This document shows positions 7,219 through 15,816 of a stretch of 64,000 bases of DNA, piece by piece. A program made the translations under genes and the position numbers. Source of the DNA: Hymenobacter cheonanensis (GTDB taxonomy: Bacteria > Bacteroidota > Bacteroidia > Cytophagales > Hymenobacteraceae); assembly GCF_030581075.1 (NCBI RefSeq), contig NZ_JAUQSW010000015.1, positions 57,400 to 121,399 on the forward strand, in the 5' to 3' direction. Position 1 is the stretch's first letter; each line of letters begins with the position of its first letter. The notes under the pieces are model-generated. The model was given only the letters and a program-made list of their open reading frames with translations, was not told the DNA's origin and made no database searches.

Positions 7219-8412
7219 CTACTTCGTAAAATCGGGCACGACCTCCACAAACATCGGCGAAGGCAGGCTCACCGACTTGCCGGTGGGCGTGAGCTTACCC
7301 GTCTGCTTATCAACGGCATAGGTGAAGATATTGCCCGAATTTTGATTGGCCACGAGCAGCACCCGGCCGCTAGGGTCGAGGGCGAAGTTGCGGGGCGTTT
7401 TGCCTTGGGTGCTCACGTGCTGCACCAGCGTGAGGCGGCCATCGGCGGGCGCGATGCTGAACACCGCCAAGCTGTTATCGCCCCGGTTGGAGGTGTAGAG
7501 CGTGCGGCCATCGGGGCTCACGTGCACGTCGGCACCCGAGTTGTCGCCGCTGAAGCCGGCGGGCAGCGTGCTCAGCGTTTCAATTTCCTGGAAGGTGCCG
7601 GCCTTGGCATCATACGCCAGGGCCGTTACGGTCGAGTTCAGCTCGTTTTCGAGGTAAGCCCAGCGGCCGTTGGGGTGAAACGTGAGGTGGCGCGGCCCCG
7701 CCCCCGGCTTGGCCGTGAAGGCGGGCGCGGGCAGTGGGCTCAGCTTGCCGCTAGCGGCATCGAGCTGATAGCCATATACTTTATCGGTGCCCAAGTCGGC
7801 CGAGAATACGTAGCGGTTATCGGGCGCGGGCAGAAAGCTGTGGGCGTGCGGCTTGTCCTGGTTTTTGTGCGGGCCGGTGGGCGGCTGGTGCTGGTCGGTA
7901 GCGGCGGGCGGGGCTAGCTGGCCATCGGGGCGCACGGGCAGCAGCGCTACGTTGCCGCCTACATAGTTGGCCACCAAGGCATTCTTGCCCGTGCCGTCGA
8001 GGCTGATGTAGCACGGCGAGGCCCCGGTAGAAGGCTGCTGATTGAGCATCGTGAGCATAGCCGTGCGCGGGTCGATGGCCAAGGCGCTCACGCCCCCGCC
8101 CGGCTGCCCGAGGTAAGTCTGGGTTTCGCTCACCGCATAGAGGTGGCGGTGCGCGGCGTCCATCGTCAGGTACGTAGGCTGGGCGCCGCCCTTCATGGCC
8201 CCGAGCGGCAGCAGCTCGCCGGTGGTGGGGCTGAGGTGGTAGAGGTAAATCGTATTCTCTTGTGGGCTAGCCACATTCGTACCAACGTACACCAAATAAT
8301 CGGGGTTGCTGGCCGTGGGCACGGAGCGGGCGCAGCCGGCTAGCCCAGCCACCGCCAGGCCGGCGGCAAAGATGCGCCGGCTAGCGGCGGCGTAAACAAG
8401 CGAATAAAGCAT
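7219..8412 (-). CDS. Lactonase-family beta-propeller lipoprotein (6-phosphogluconolactonase type)
   Basis: A 397-residue protein of the YbhE/lactonase beta-propeller family, with blade motifs such as GARPHLTFHPNGRWAY-like (PGAGPRHLTFHPNGR), HVSPDGRTLYTSNRG and NFALDPSGRVLLVANQNS. From the ATG at 8412 it begins with a lipoprotein signal (AGLAVAGLAGC), so it is exported and lipid-anchored, unlike the cytoplasmic pentose-pathway enzyme. It is the last gene of the long minus-strand xylan block. It probably opens sugar lactones in the periplasm; the substrate is not shown by the sequence. An upstream frame extension to 8511 lacks a signal peptide and is rejected. Confidence 0.8.
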   Translation of the reverse strand: MLYSLVYAAASRRIFAAGLAVAGLAGCARSVPTASNPDYLVYVGTNVASPQENTIYLYHLSPTTGELLPLGAMKGGAQPTYLTMDAAHRHLYAVSETQTYLGQPGGGVSALAIDPRTAMLTMLNQQPSTGASPCYISLDGTGKNALVANYVGGNVALLPVRPDGQLAPPAATDQHQPPTGPHKNQDKPHAHSFLPAPDNRYVFSADLGTDKVYGYQLDAASGKLSPLPAPAFTAKPGAGPRHLTFHPNGRWAYLENELNSTVTALAYDAKAGTFQEIETLSTLPAGFSGDNSGADVHVSPDGRTLYTSNRGDNSLAVFSIAPADGRLTLVQHVSTQGKTPRNFALDPSGRVLLVANQNSGNIFTYAVDKQTGKLTPTGKSVSLPSPMFVEVVPDFTK

Positions 8413-8507
8413 TGGGCAAATTGGGAAGTAGAAGTGCAAAGATGTCGCCGCGGCCCGCGTTTGGCAGCACCTCACCGCTTTGGCCCGGGCGACTACCGCC
8501 GACTTGC

Positions 8508-9851
8508 TCACTCAAAGCGAACCCAATCTACGGCTACAGCCGCCGGGGTTTTTGGCGACACAAACAGCGCGTGCGTGCCGGGCCTGATGGCCCCTAGCGG
8601 CGCTACCACATCGTGCCAGGCGCCGCCCGGCGGCACGGCCACCTCCGCCACTACCGGGCCCCGGGCGTGGTCGAGGCGAATCTGCAGCGTACCCCCGGCG
8701 GCCGAGGCGCCCCGGAGCGTAAGCGTATGGAGCTTTTGCGGGCCGAATACCACGCCGTTGTACTGCACCCAGCCGGAGCCGCCGGCAAAAACAGTTTTCC
8801 AACCGCCAAACGTGTGGGCCGTATCCAGGAAGGCGATGGTAGCGCCCTGGGGGCTGAGCCGGCTGTAGCGGTCCAGCTGAATTTTGTGGCGGGCATCTGT
8901 CAGCCCTACCCCGCGCAACGTGGGGGTCACTTTCCGGATGACGCCGTTGGGTTCAAAAAATAGGCTATCGAGCCGAACTGACCGGTTTTTATCGAATTTC
9001 GGCGACAAGTCGTTGTGGTGATAAAACAGGTACCACTGGTGGTTGAACTCGATAATGGAGTGGTGATTGGTCCAGCACCCAGTGGGCGACTCATCCATAA
9101 TAACGCCCCGCACCGTGAACGGCCCTAGCGGCGAAGAGCTGGTGGCGTATTCGAGGCGCTCGGTCTTGTTGGCCACGTGCGGGTAAGTCAGGTAATACGT
9201 GCCCTGGCGCTCAAACAGGTACGGTCCTTCCTTCAGTCCCTGCGTGGGCAGCTGGCCCAGCGTTTGGGGCTCAGCAGCCAGCTCCAGCATATTGTCTTTC
9301 AGCTTGGCGCCGTAGATATTGCCCTGCGACCAGTAGAGGTAGGCCTGCCCGTCCTTGTCAACAAAAACGTTGGGGTCGATGCCCCGCACGCCCTTGATGG
9401 GCAGCGGCTGGGGCACGAAGGGGCCGGTGGGCTGGTCGGCCACGGCCACCCCAATGCGGAAGCCCTTGCCGCCGGTGGTGTCTTTCGGGGTAGTGGGGAA
9501 GTAGAAATAATACTTGCCGTTGCGAAAAACGCAGTCGGGCGCCCACATGCTGTAGCTGTCGGGCTGCACCCAAGGCACCTTGTTCTGGGTTACAAGCACG
9601 CCGTGGTCGGTCCAGTCGGCTAGGTTAGCGGAGGAAAACACGTGGTAGTCCTCCATGCAAAACCACCCGAGGCGCCCGCGCCCCGGCCCGCACGGAATGT
9701 CGTGCGAGGGGTACACGTACACCCGGCCGTTGAAGACCCTAGCCGAAGGGTCGGCCGTAAATTGATTGGTAATGAACGGGTTCTGGGCGTGGGCCGAATG
9801 CAGCAGCAATGCCGCTATGGTGGCTAGCCAGCAAGAAAGTGTGCGAGGCAT
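8508..9851 (-). CDS. Glycoside hydrolase family 43 with C-terminal CBM6-like domain
   Basis: A 447-residue exported enzyme (signal ends SAHA). It is a five-bladed GH43 propeller with candidate acidic residues in FTADPSARVF (base), MWAPDCVF and LKEGPYLFE (acid). The C-terminal 130 residues form a beta-jelly roll (GWVQYNGVVFG...LQIRLDHARGP...VDWVRFE) typical of CBM6. In this locus it would release arabinose or xylose from xylan side chains or oligomers; an arabinofuranosidase/xylosidase choice cannot be made. The ATG at 9851 is used because the signal peptide starts there. It lies 32 bp after the second GH43 gene and is probably co-transcribed. Confidence 0.88.
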   Translation of the reverse strand: MPRTLSCWLATIAALLLHSAHAQNPFITNQFTADPSARVFNGRVYVYPSHDIPCGPGRGRLGWFCMEDYHVFSSANLADWTDHGVLVTQNKVPWVQPDSYSMWAPDCVFRNGKYYFYFPTTPKDTTGGKGFRIGVAVADQPTGPFVPQPLPIKGVRGIDPNVFVDKDGQAYLYWSQGNIYGAKLKDNMLELAAEPQTLGQLPTQGLKEGPYLFERQGTYYLTYPHVANKTERLEYATSSSPLGPFTVRGVIMDESPTGCWTNHHSIIEFNHQWYLFYHHNDLSPKFDKNRSVRLDSLFFEPNGVIRKVTPTLRGVGLTDARHKIQLDRYSRLSPQGATIAFLDTAHTFGGWKTVFAGGSGWVQYNGVVFGPQKLHTLTLRGASAAGGTLQIRLDHARGPVVAEVAVPPGGAWHDVVAPLGAIRPGTHALFVSPKTPAAVAVDWVRFE

Positions 9852-9883
9852 GTGCGGTAGCTGATGAAAGTACACCGTGCTTG

Positions 9884-11560
9884 TTAGGGCCTATACACGG
9901 GGTCGTTGCCCGCGTATGTCAAATACTTGAAAGAGGCCGTGTTGGTCGTGGGCTGGCCCGACGAGGTAGCGTACACCCCAAACAGGCAGCCAATGAAGCC
10001 GCCCGCCGTTTGGGTGCTCAGGAAACGGGCGTCCACTTTATCCTTAAGTGTCGACCAGGTTTTACCGTTTTCCGAGTAGGCAAAGTTGTAGGTATCGCCC
10101 GCCGCCACGATGCGCAGTTGTACCTTGCCGGTGGCCGATTTTAGCGGGGTTTCGGCCAGCATGGCCAGTATTTTCGGCTTGTCGGTGCTCTTGTATAAGG
10201 TGAGGACAGGCTGGCCGCCCGCCAGCGATTTGCAGAGGTAATAGAAGTGTTTTTCGTCTTGAAAGACCACCAGGCCCGCCTGCTCACCGTCACCTCGCGG
10301 CGTAAATGTCAGCTCTGTTTCGGTGGTGCAGTACAGGTGCTGCTGGCGCTTGCCAATGAATGCCGGGTTGCCGGTTTCGGCGCACGTTTCGGGCTTCAGC
10401 TTCAGGGTGAGGCCCTTGGCCTTGCCTAGCGAAAAGCTGCTGCTATCGACCGTGCGCAGAAACAGCAGAGCCGGGTCAAGCTGCTTCTCAAAAGTGATGG
10501 TGTAGCCGAAGTTGCCGCTCTGAGGCCGGGCGCCGGGCTGCTTCACCTCCGGGTAGCTGGCCCGGTAGCTATACTGCACGCCGCCAGGCCCGGGGTCCAT
10601 CACCGGCCACTCGTCCTTCCACACCACGGGCACGATAAACGTCTCACGGCCAGTGTTGTAGAAGTTGCCCTCGTAGGGCCGCACGGCCAGAAAAATGGCG
10701 TAGGTCTTGCCATCGGGCCCTTCCACAAATTGCGCGTGCCCCGCCGATGTGATGGGGTCTTTGCGGTCGCGGGGCAACTCGCGCTGCGAAAGGATGGGGT
10801 TCTTCTCATAAGGCACGAACGGCCCCAGCGGCGCCTTGCTGCGAAAAACAACCTCCGTATGGTTTACCGACGTGCCGCCCTCGGCCGCGTAGAGGTAGTA
10901 CCAGTCGCCCCGCTTCATCAGGTGCGGCCCTTCTATCCAAACGGGCTTTTTGCTGAGGTCTACCCCCCCATTCACCACGATTTTGGCCTCGCCCACGGTT
11001 TGCAGCGTTTGGGGGTTCAGCTCGATAATCTTGATGGAGCGGTGGCCGTCGTAGAGCGGCTTGCTGTCGGGTGGGTCGCTGTTGTAGATGACGTAGGCCT
11101 TGTCGCCCTCAAAGTACAGCGAGGGGTCGATGCCCCGAACCTCGGGCAAAAATACCGGGTCGCTCCACGGCCCGGCCGGGTTTTTGGCCGTCACCACAAA
11201 GTTGCCCTTGTGGTCAATCAGCGTGCAGGTGACGTAGTACGTACCGTTGTGATACTCAATGGCTGGCGCAAACAAGCCGCGCGTCATGCGGTCGCCCAGG
11301 AAATTCATCTGCGAGGGACGGCTGATGACGTTGCCCACCTGCCGCCAGTTCTTAAGGTCGCGGCTGTGCATCACCGGAATACCCGGGAAATAGGCAAACG
11401 TAGAGTTAACCAGGTAATAATCAAGCCCTACCTTCACTATACTAGGGTCTGGGTAAAAGCCGGTTAAGATGGGATTAACCAACTCAATCGATTGTGCAAA
11501 AAGTGCTGTGCCAGGCCACCCGAGGGCGGCCAGGGTGAAAAGAAGTCTTTTTATTCGCAT
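9884..11560 (-). CDS. Glycoside hydrolase family 43 (beta-xylosidase/arabinofuranosidase)
   Basis: A 558-residue exported enzyme (signal MRIKRLLFTLAALGW...ALFAQ). The GH43 catalytic propeller has NPILTGFYPDPSIVKVG (catalytic base Asp), EVRGIDPSLYFE and WIEGPHLMK (catalytic acid Glu). A C-terminal concanavalin-like beta-xylosidase domain follows (about residues 350-550: FLRTVDSSSFSLGKA, RQQHLYCTTETELTF). This two-domain form is typical of XynB-type xylosidases that take xylose from oligosaccharide ends. It sits between GH3-PA14 and the second GH43. Confidence 0.9.
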   Translation of the reverse strand: MRIKRLLFTLAALGWPGTALFAQSIELVNPILTGFYPDPSIVKVGLDYYLVNSTFAYFPGIPVMHSRDLKNWRQVGNVISRPSQMNFLGDRMTRGLFAPAIEYHNGTYYVTCTLIDHKGNFVVTAKNPAGPWSDPVFLPEVRGIDPSLYFEGDKAYVIYNSDPPDSKPLYDGHRSIKIIELNPQTLQTVGEAKIVVNGGVDLSKKPVWIEGPHLMKRGDWYYLYAAEGGTSVNHTEVVFRSKAPLGPFVPYEKNPILSQRELPRDRKDPITSAGHAQFVEGPDGKTYAIFLAVRPYEGNFYNTGRETFIVPVVWKDEWPVMDPGPGGVQYSYRASYPEVKQPGARPQSGNFGYTITFEKQLDPALLFLRTVDSSSFSLGKAKGLTLKLKPETCAETGNPAFIGKRQQHLYCTTETELTFTPRGDGEQAGLVVFQDEKHFYYLCKSLAGGQPVLTLYKSTDKPKILAMLAETPLKSATGKVQLRIVAAGDTYNFAYSENGKTWSTLKDKVDARFLSTQTAGGFIGCLFGVYATSSGQPTTNTASFKYLTYAGNDPVYRP

Positions 11561-11621
11561 GATGCTCAGAAAAGAGAAGATGAAAGGATGCGGCGAGAAT
11601 GCAGCCGCTTGGTGCGGCGCC

Positions 11622-14306
11622 TTAGTCGAGCGCCACCCGCGCGCCGGTCAGCAGCAGGTCGGTTTTCAGAACGCGGCCGGCGGCCACATCGGGCCCTAGC
11701 GGCTGCCCGCCGCCCACAAACAGCTGCACTTTCCCGGCCTGCTCTACCCGCTGCGCCTGCGCAGTGAGCCGCGACAACTGGCGCGGCGACAAGGTGAACT
11801 GCACCGTCTTTTTTTTCCCCACGGGCAGCGCGATGCGCCGGAAACCTTCCAGCGAATGGAGCGCTACGCGGCTCTGCGCGCCGGGATGCTTCACGTAGAG
11901 CTGCACTACCTCGTCGCCGGCGCGCTGGCCGGTGTTCTGCACCTCCACGCTGACGGTGATGGGCTGGCCGGTTTGTGGCTTCGACAGCACTTTTAAGTTA
12001 CTGTATTTGAAAGAAGTATAGCTCAGGCCGTGGCCAAAGGGATAGAGCGGCACGCCCTTGAAATAGCGGTACGTGCGGCCTTCCATGCTGTAGTTGTCGA
12101 AGGCCGGCAGCTGGGTTTCCGACTTGTAGAACGTCACGGGCAAGCGGCCCGAAGGGTTGTAGTCGCCAAATAGCACGTCGGCCAGCGCGGTGCCGGCGGC
12201 CTGGCCGCCATACCAGCTGTTCACGATAGCGGGCAGGTTGGCCGCTTCCCAGGGGGTAGCAATGGCGCTGCCGGTCATCATCACGAATACCACCGGCTTG
12301 CCCGTGGTGTGCAGCACCTTCAGCAAATCGGTTTGCACGGTGGGCAGGGCAATGCTGGTGCGGTCGCCGCCGCTGAAGCCGGGCACTTTCACGTTCATTT
12401 CCTCGCCTTCCAGCTTGGGCGAAATGCCGCCCACGAAGATGATGGCGTCGGCGTCCTTCACTTTGGCCAGGATATTGGCCGCGTTCATGGGCACCACGTG
12501 CGCGCCGGTAAACTTGAGAATGCTGCGGCTGACGTTCTGGAAATACTCGATTTTGAGGTCGATTTTCTGGCCAGCCGTCACGTTGAGCACGTATTGGTTG
12601 GTCGAAACGCCGTGGCCGTTCCAGCCATCTACCACCAGCTTGTTGTCCACAAACAAGCGGTAGCCATCGTCGCCGGTGATTTGCAGGGCTAGCTCCTCGG
12701 TCTTGTCGGGGGTGAACGTGGTGAGGTAGCGGGCCGAAATATTTTCGGAAGGCAGGCCAGGCGCAATCTCCATTTTCACATTGGCGAGGTAGCGGTCAAG
12801 GCCATCCTCCTGGCGGGTGGCTACGGCAGGACCCTCTAGGTTGGTGCCTTTGAAATACTCAGCGTGAAAGCCGCGCTGGCCATTGTAGCTCAGGTTCTTA
12901 TTGATATTTAGCGGCTCATACACAGTGTTGCTGGCATAGTCAACACCTTGAATGTACACCACTTCCGTACCCGGCCCTACCTTGGCCCGAATGCCTTCGA
13001 GCGGTGTCACGATGTTGGTCGGGAAGCCGTTGTAGTTACCGAGCTGCACGTTCTCGTTGTTGGCGTTGGGGCCGAGCACCGCAATTTTCTTCAGGTCCTT
13101 ACGCAGGGGTAGGGTATTGTGCTCGTTCTTGAGCAGCACCACCGATTCGCGGGCCATCTTGAGGGCGTGGGCCTGGTGCGGCGCACTCTCCACCACGCTC
13201 ATCGGAATCTGGGCGTACTTCACGCGCTCCACGGGGTCGAACATGCCCAGCTGAAATCGGATTTTATAGAGCCGCTTCACTGATACGTCGAGTTGCTCCT
13301 CGGTGATAAGCTTCTTTTGCACCGATTCGAGCAGTGAGTTGTAGGTAAATAGCTTGCCCGTAGCACACTCTATATCAGTGCCGTGCAGCACGGCATCGGC
13401 GGCGGCCGTGGCCGCGTCGGGGTCAGTTTTGTGGTGCTGCCAGAAGTCGTTGAGGCCGTCGCAGTCGGAGGTGACGTAGCCCTTGAACTTCCACTTCTTA
13501 TACAAGATGTTGGTCATCAGGATGTCGCTGCCGCAGCACGGCTGGCTGGCGTAGGCGTTGTAGGCGCACATGACGCCGGCCACCTTGGCATCCACAATCA
13601 GGTCGCGGAAGGCGGGCAAGTACGTGTCCCACAGGTCATAGTCGCTGATTTTGGCGTCGAATACGTGGCGCAGCTGCTCGGGGCCGCTGTGCACGGCAAA
13701 GTGCTTGGCACAAGCCGTCACTTTCAAATACTTAGGGTCGTCGCCCTGGAAGCCTTTCACCAGCGCCGAGCCCATCTGGCCGGTCAGGTAGGGGTCTTCG
13801 CCGTACGTTTCCTGGCCCCTGCCCCACCGCGGGTCGCGGAAGATGTTGATGTTGGGCGTCCAGAAGGTAAGGCCTTGGTAAATACCGCGCTCGCCACGCC
13901 GCACAAATTCCTGGTGCACCGCCCGCGCCTCGTCGGAGGTGATGGTGGCCATCTCAAGCATGGCGTCCTTGTCGAAAGTTGCCGCCATGCCAATAGCCTG
14001 CGGAAACACGGTAGTTTTCAGGCTGGTGCGGGCCACGCCGTGCAGCGCCTCATTCCACCAGTTGTAGGCCGGAATGCCCAGCCGGTCGATAGCCGGCGAG
14101 TTGTTCAGCATCTGCGATACCTTTTCGGGCAGCGTCAGGCGGCCCACCAGGTCGTCTACCCGCTGGTCGATGGGCAAGTCGGGGTTTTGGAAAGGATAGC
14201 CGGCGGCTTTGCTGGCTTCAAGAAGTGTTGGGTGGCTAGCGAGTAGCCTTTGGGCGCCCGGGGCGGCCAGCAGCAACAGGCCGAGTAGCGGCTTGGTCAG
14301 TTTCAT
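11622..14306 (-). CDS. Glycoside hydrolase family 3 with inserted PA14 domain
   Basis: An 894-residue exported enzyme. The N-terminal (beta/alpha)8 domain contains the invariant segments YNWWNEALHGVAR, FWTPNINIFRDPRWGRGQET and VTSDCDGL; the Asp of SDCDG is the expected nucleophile. A PA14 domain (about residues 470-610: GFHAEYFKGTNLEG, LALQITGDDGYRLFVDN) interrupts the second domain. A fibronectin III-like domain closes the protein (VSVEVQNTGQRAGDEVVQLYV). This architecture is common in xylan 1,4-beta-xylosidases and beta-glucosidases; xylosidase is favoured by context. Confidence 0.92.
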   Translation of the reverse strand: MKLTKPLLGLLLLAAPGAQRLLASHPTLLEASKAAGYPFQNPDLPIDQRVDDLVGRLTLPEKVSQMLNNSPAIDRLGIPAYNWWNEALHGVARTSLKTTVFPQAIGMAATFDKDAMLEMATITSDEARAVHQEFVRRGERGIYQGLTFWTPNINIFRDPRWGRGQETYGEDPYLTGQMGSALVKGFQGDDPKYLKVTACAKHFAVHSGPEQLRHVFDAKISDYDLWDTYLPAFRDLIVDAKVAGVMCAYNAYASQPCCGSDILMTNILYKKWKFKGYVTSDCDGLNDFWQHHKTDPDAATAAADAVLHGTDIECATGKLFTYNSLLESVQKKLITEEQLDVSVKRLYKIRFQLGMFDPVERVKYAQIPMSVVESAPHQAHALKMARESVVLLKNEHNTLPLRKDLKKIAVLGPNANNENVQLGNYNGFPTNIVTPLEGIRAKVGPGTEVVYIQGVDYASNTVYEPLNINKNLSYNGQRGFHAEYFKGTNLEGPAVATRQEDGLDRYLANVKMEIAPGLPSENISARYLTTFTPDKTEELALQITGDDGYRLFVDNKLVVDGWNGHGVSTNQYVLNVTAGQKIDLKIEYFQNVSRSILKFTGAHVVPMNAANILAKVKDADAIIFVGGISPKLEGEEMNVKVPGFSGGDRTSIALPTVQTDLLKVLHTTGKPVVFVMMTGSAIATPWEAANLPAIVNSWYGGQAAGTALADVLFGDYNPSGRLPVTFYKSETQLPAFDNYSMEGRTYRYFKGVPLYPFGHGLSYTSFKYSNLKVLSKPQTGQPITVSVEVQNTGQRAGDEVVQLYVKHPGAQSRVALHSLEGFRRIALPVGKKKTVQFTLSPRQLSRLTAQAQRVEQAGKVQLFVGGGQPLGPDVAAGRVLKTDLLLTGARVALD

Positions 14307-14327
14307 AGGGTGGGATGCTTAGGCGAT

Positions 14328-15758
14328 TTAGTTGGCAGGCGCAGCCGGGAAATACTTGCCCGCAAACTCCAGAAACGTGGGCCAGTCCAGCGCGTCGGTG
14401 TGGCCGCCTTCGTGTAGGCGGAAGGCAATTTCGCCATTCACCAGCTCGTGGTCGGGCGCGGGCATGGTGGTGCTGCCGAGGCCTTTTTTGCCCAGCAGCT
14501 CATACACGGGGCTAGCCGCCACGCAGGCCAGAAACTCGCCGTGTGGGTCTACCCAGGTATCGCCCTTGGTGCCGCCGGTCACGAACAGCGGGCGCGGGGC
14601 GATGAGGGCCAGCAGGGCGTGGGCATCGACGGGCATATCCTGCCAGTGGCCGCCGTAGCGCAGAAAGTTGGGCGCCATCCAGTGGTATTCGCCCGAGCCG
14701 GCCACGATGTCGATGCTTTCGGCGAAGTTGCGCTTTTCGAGCGAGGTACCCATGCTGCCCGCACTGCTAGCCCACACAATGGCCCAGCGCGGGTCGAGCG
14801 CCCCGGCCAGCAGGGCCGTTTTGCCCCAGCGCGAATGGCCCTCAATGCCAATGTGCTGCGCATCGATGGCCGGGTCTTTCACCAGAAAATCGAGCGCCCG
14901 GCTCAGGCCCCAGCTCCAGGCCGAGAGCACGCCCCAGTCGGCGGGCTGGCGGGGCTGGCCCTGGCTCATGAGCCCGATAATGCCCTGGCCCAGGCCGGCG
15001 CCGCTGTCCTGCTGCACCGCGCCGGTGTCAAATAGCACTACCCCCCACCCTTTCGCCAATACCTTTTCGATAGTAGCCGTGGGCGTCGGAAAGATGCCGC
15101 CCCACACAATCACCATCAGCGGCACCGGCCGGGTGGCCCGGGCGGGCGTGTAGATGGTGAATGCCAGGCGCGGCGTGGCGGCCGGGTAGCGGCTGTTGTC
15201 GATGTGGCCCACCACCTCGCGGCGCCGGGCCTGCCCACCGAGTGCGCCGGCCTCGGTGGCCGTTACGTCGAAGCGCACGGCCGGCGTGTGGGCCGGCTGT
15301 TGGCCGTAGATAGTTTGCTCGTAGAGGCGCAGCAACTCGGGGCGGCGCTGGCGCGTCCAGTCGGCGGCGGTGCGCACGGGCTGGCCGTTGGCGAGCGTGA
15401 GTAGGGCGGGCGCGGGCGGCAGGCCACCGGCTAGCTCCTCGCGGTAGTTGGTCCAGTTGCCCCAGGCCGAGCGAAAGTAGTTGGTGCCCACCGAGTCGAG
15501 CCACGGCCCGCTAGCCCCTTTGCGGAAGGTATTGGCCGGGCGATTAGGGTCGGTGGCCTCGGGCCCGAGCTGCGGCACGGTGAGGTGCAGGCGCTGCATG
15601 GTCTGCTGCCAGTCGGCGTAGGCCGCAGCATTTTGCTTGGCAAAGTAGGCCGTGCGTTCCTCAGCGCTCATCTTGGCAAAATCGGGGGCGGGCGCTTGCG
15701 CCACGGCCACGTGGCGCAGCAGCACCGCGCCGAGCACTAAACAAGCAAGCTTTTTCAT
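14328..15758 (-). CDS. Glucuronoyl esterase, carbohydrate esterase family 15
   Basis: A 476-residue exported alpha/beta hydrolase. The nucleophile elbow GHSRWGK matches the G-C/H-S-R-x-G-K signature of CE15. An Asp/Glu-bearing loop (FNFAESIDIVAGSGEYHW region) and a late His (EGGHTDALDWPTF) complete the likely triad. CE15 enzymes cut the ester between 4-O-methylglucuronic acid on xylan and lignin alcohols. This fits the neighbouring alpha-glucuronidases. The N-terminal 130 residues contain a helical extension typical of bacterial members. It is separated from GH115 by 58 bp. Confidence 0.9.
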   Translation of the reverse strand: MKKLACLVLGAVLLRHVAVAQAPAPDFAKMSAEERTAYFAKQNAAAYADWQQTMQRLHLTVPQLGPEATDPNRPANTFRKGASGPWLDSVGTNYFRSAWGNWTNYREELAGGLPPAPALLTLANGQPVRTAADWTRQRRPELLRLYEQTIYGQQPAHTPAVRFDVTATEAGALGGQARRREVVGHIDNSRYPAATPRLAFTIYTPARATRPVPLMVIVWGGIFPTPTATIEKVLAKGWGVVLFDTGAVQQDSGAGLGQGIIGLMSQGQPRQPADWGVLSAWSWGLSRALDFLVKDPAIDAQHIGIEGHSRWGKTALLAGALDPRWAIVWASSAGSMGTSLEKRNFAESIDIVAGSGEYHWMAPNFLRYGGHWQDMPVDAHALLALIAPRPLFVTGGTKGDTWVDPHGEFLACVAASPVYELLGKKGLGSTTMPAPDHELVNGEIAFRLHEGGHTDALDWPTFLEFAGKYFPAAPAN

Positions 15759-15816
15759 GCAACGTATGGGCTTTTAAGCTGGTGATAATCCTGCGCACGC
15801 CAGCCTGGGCAGCGCG

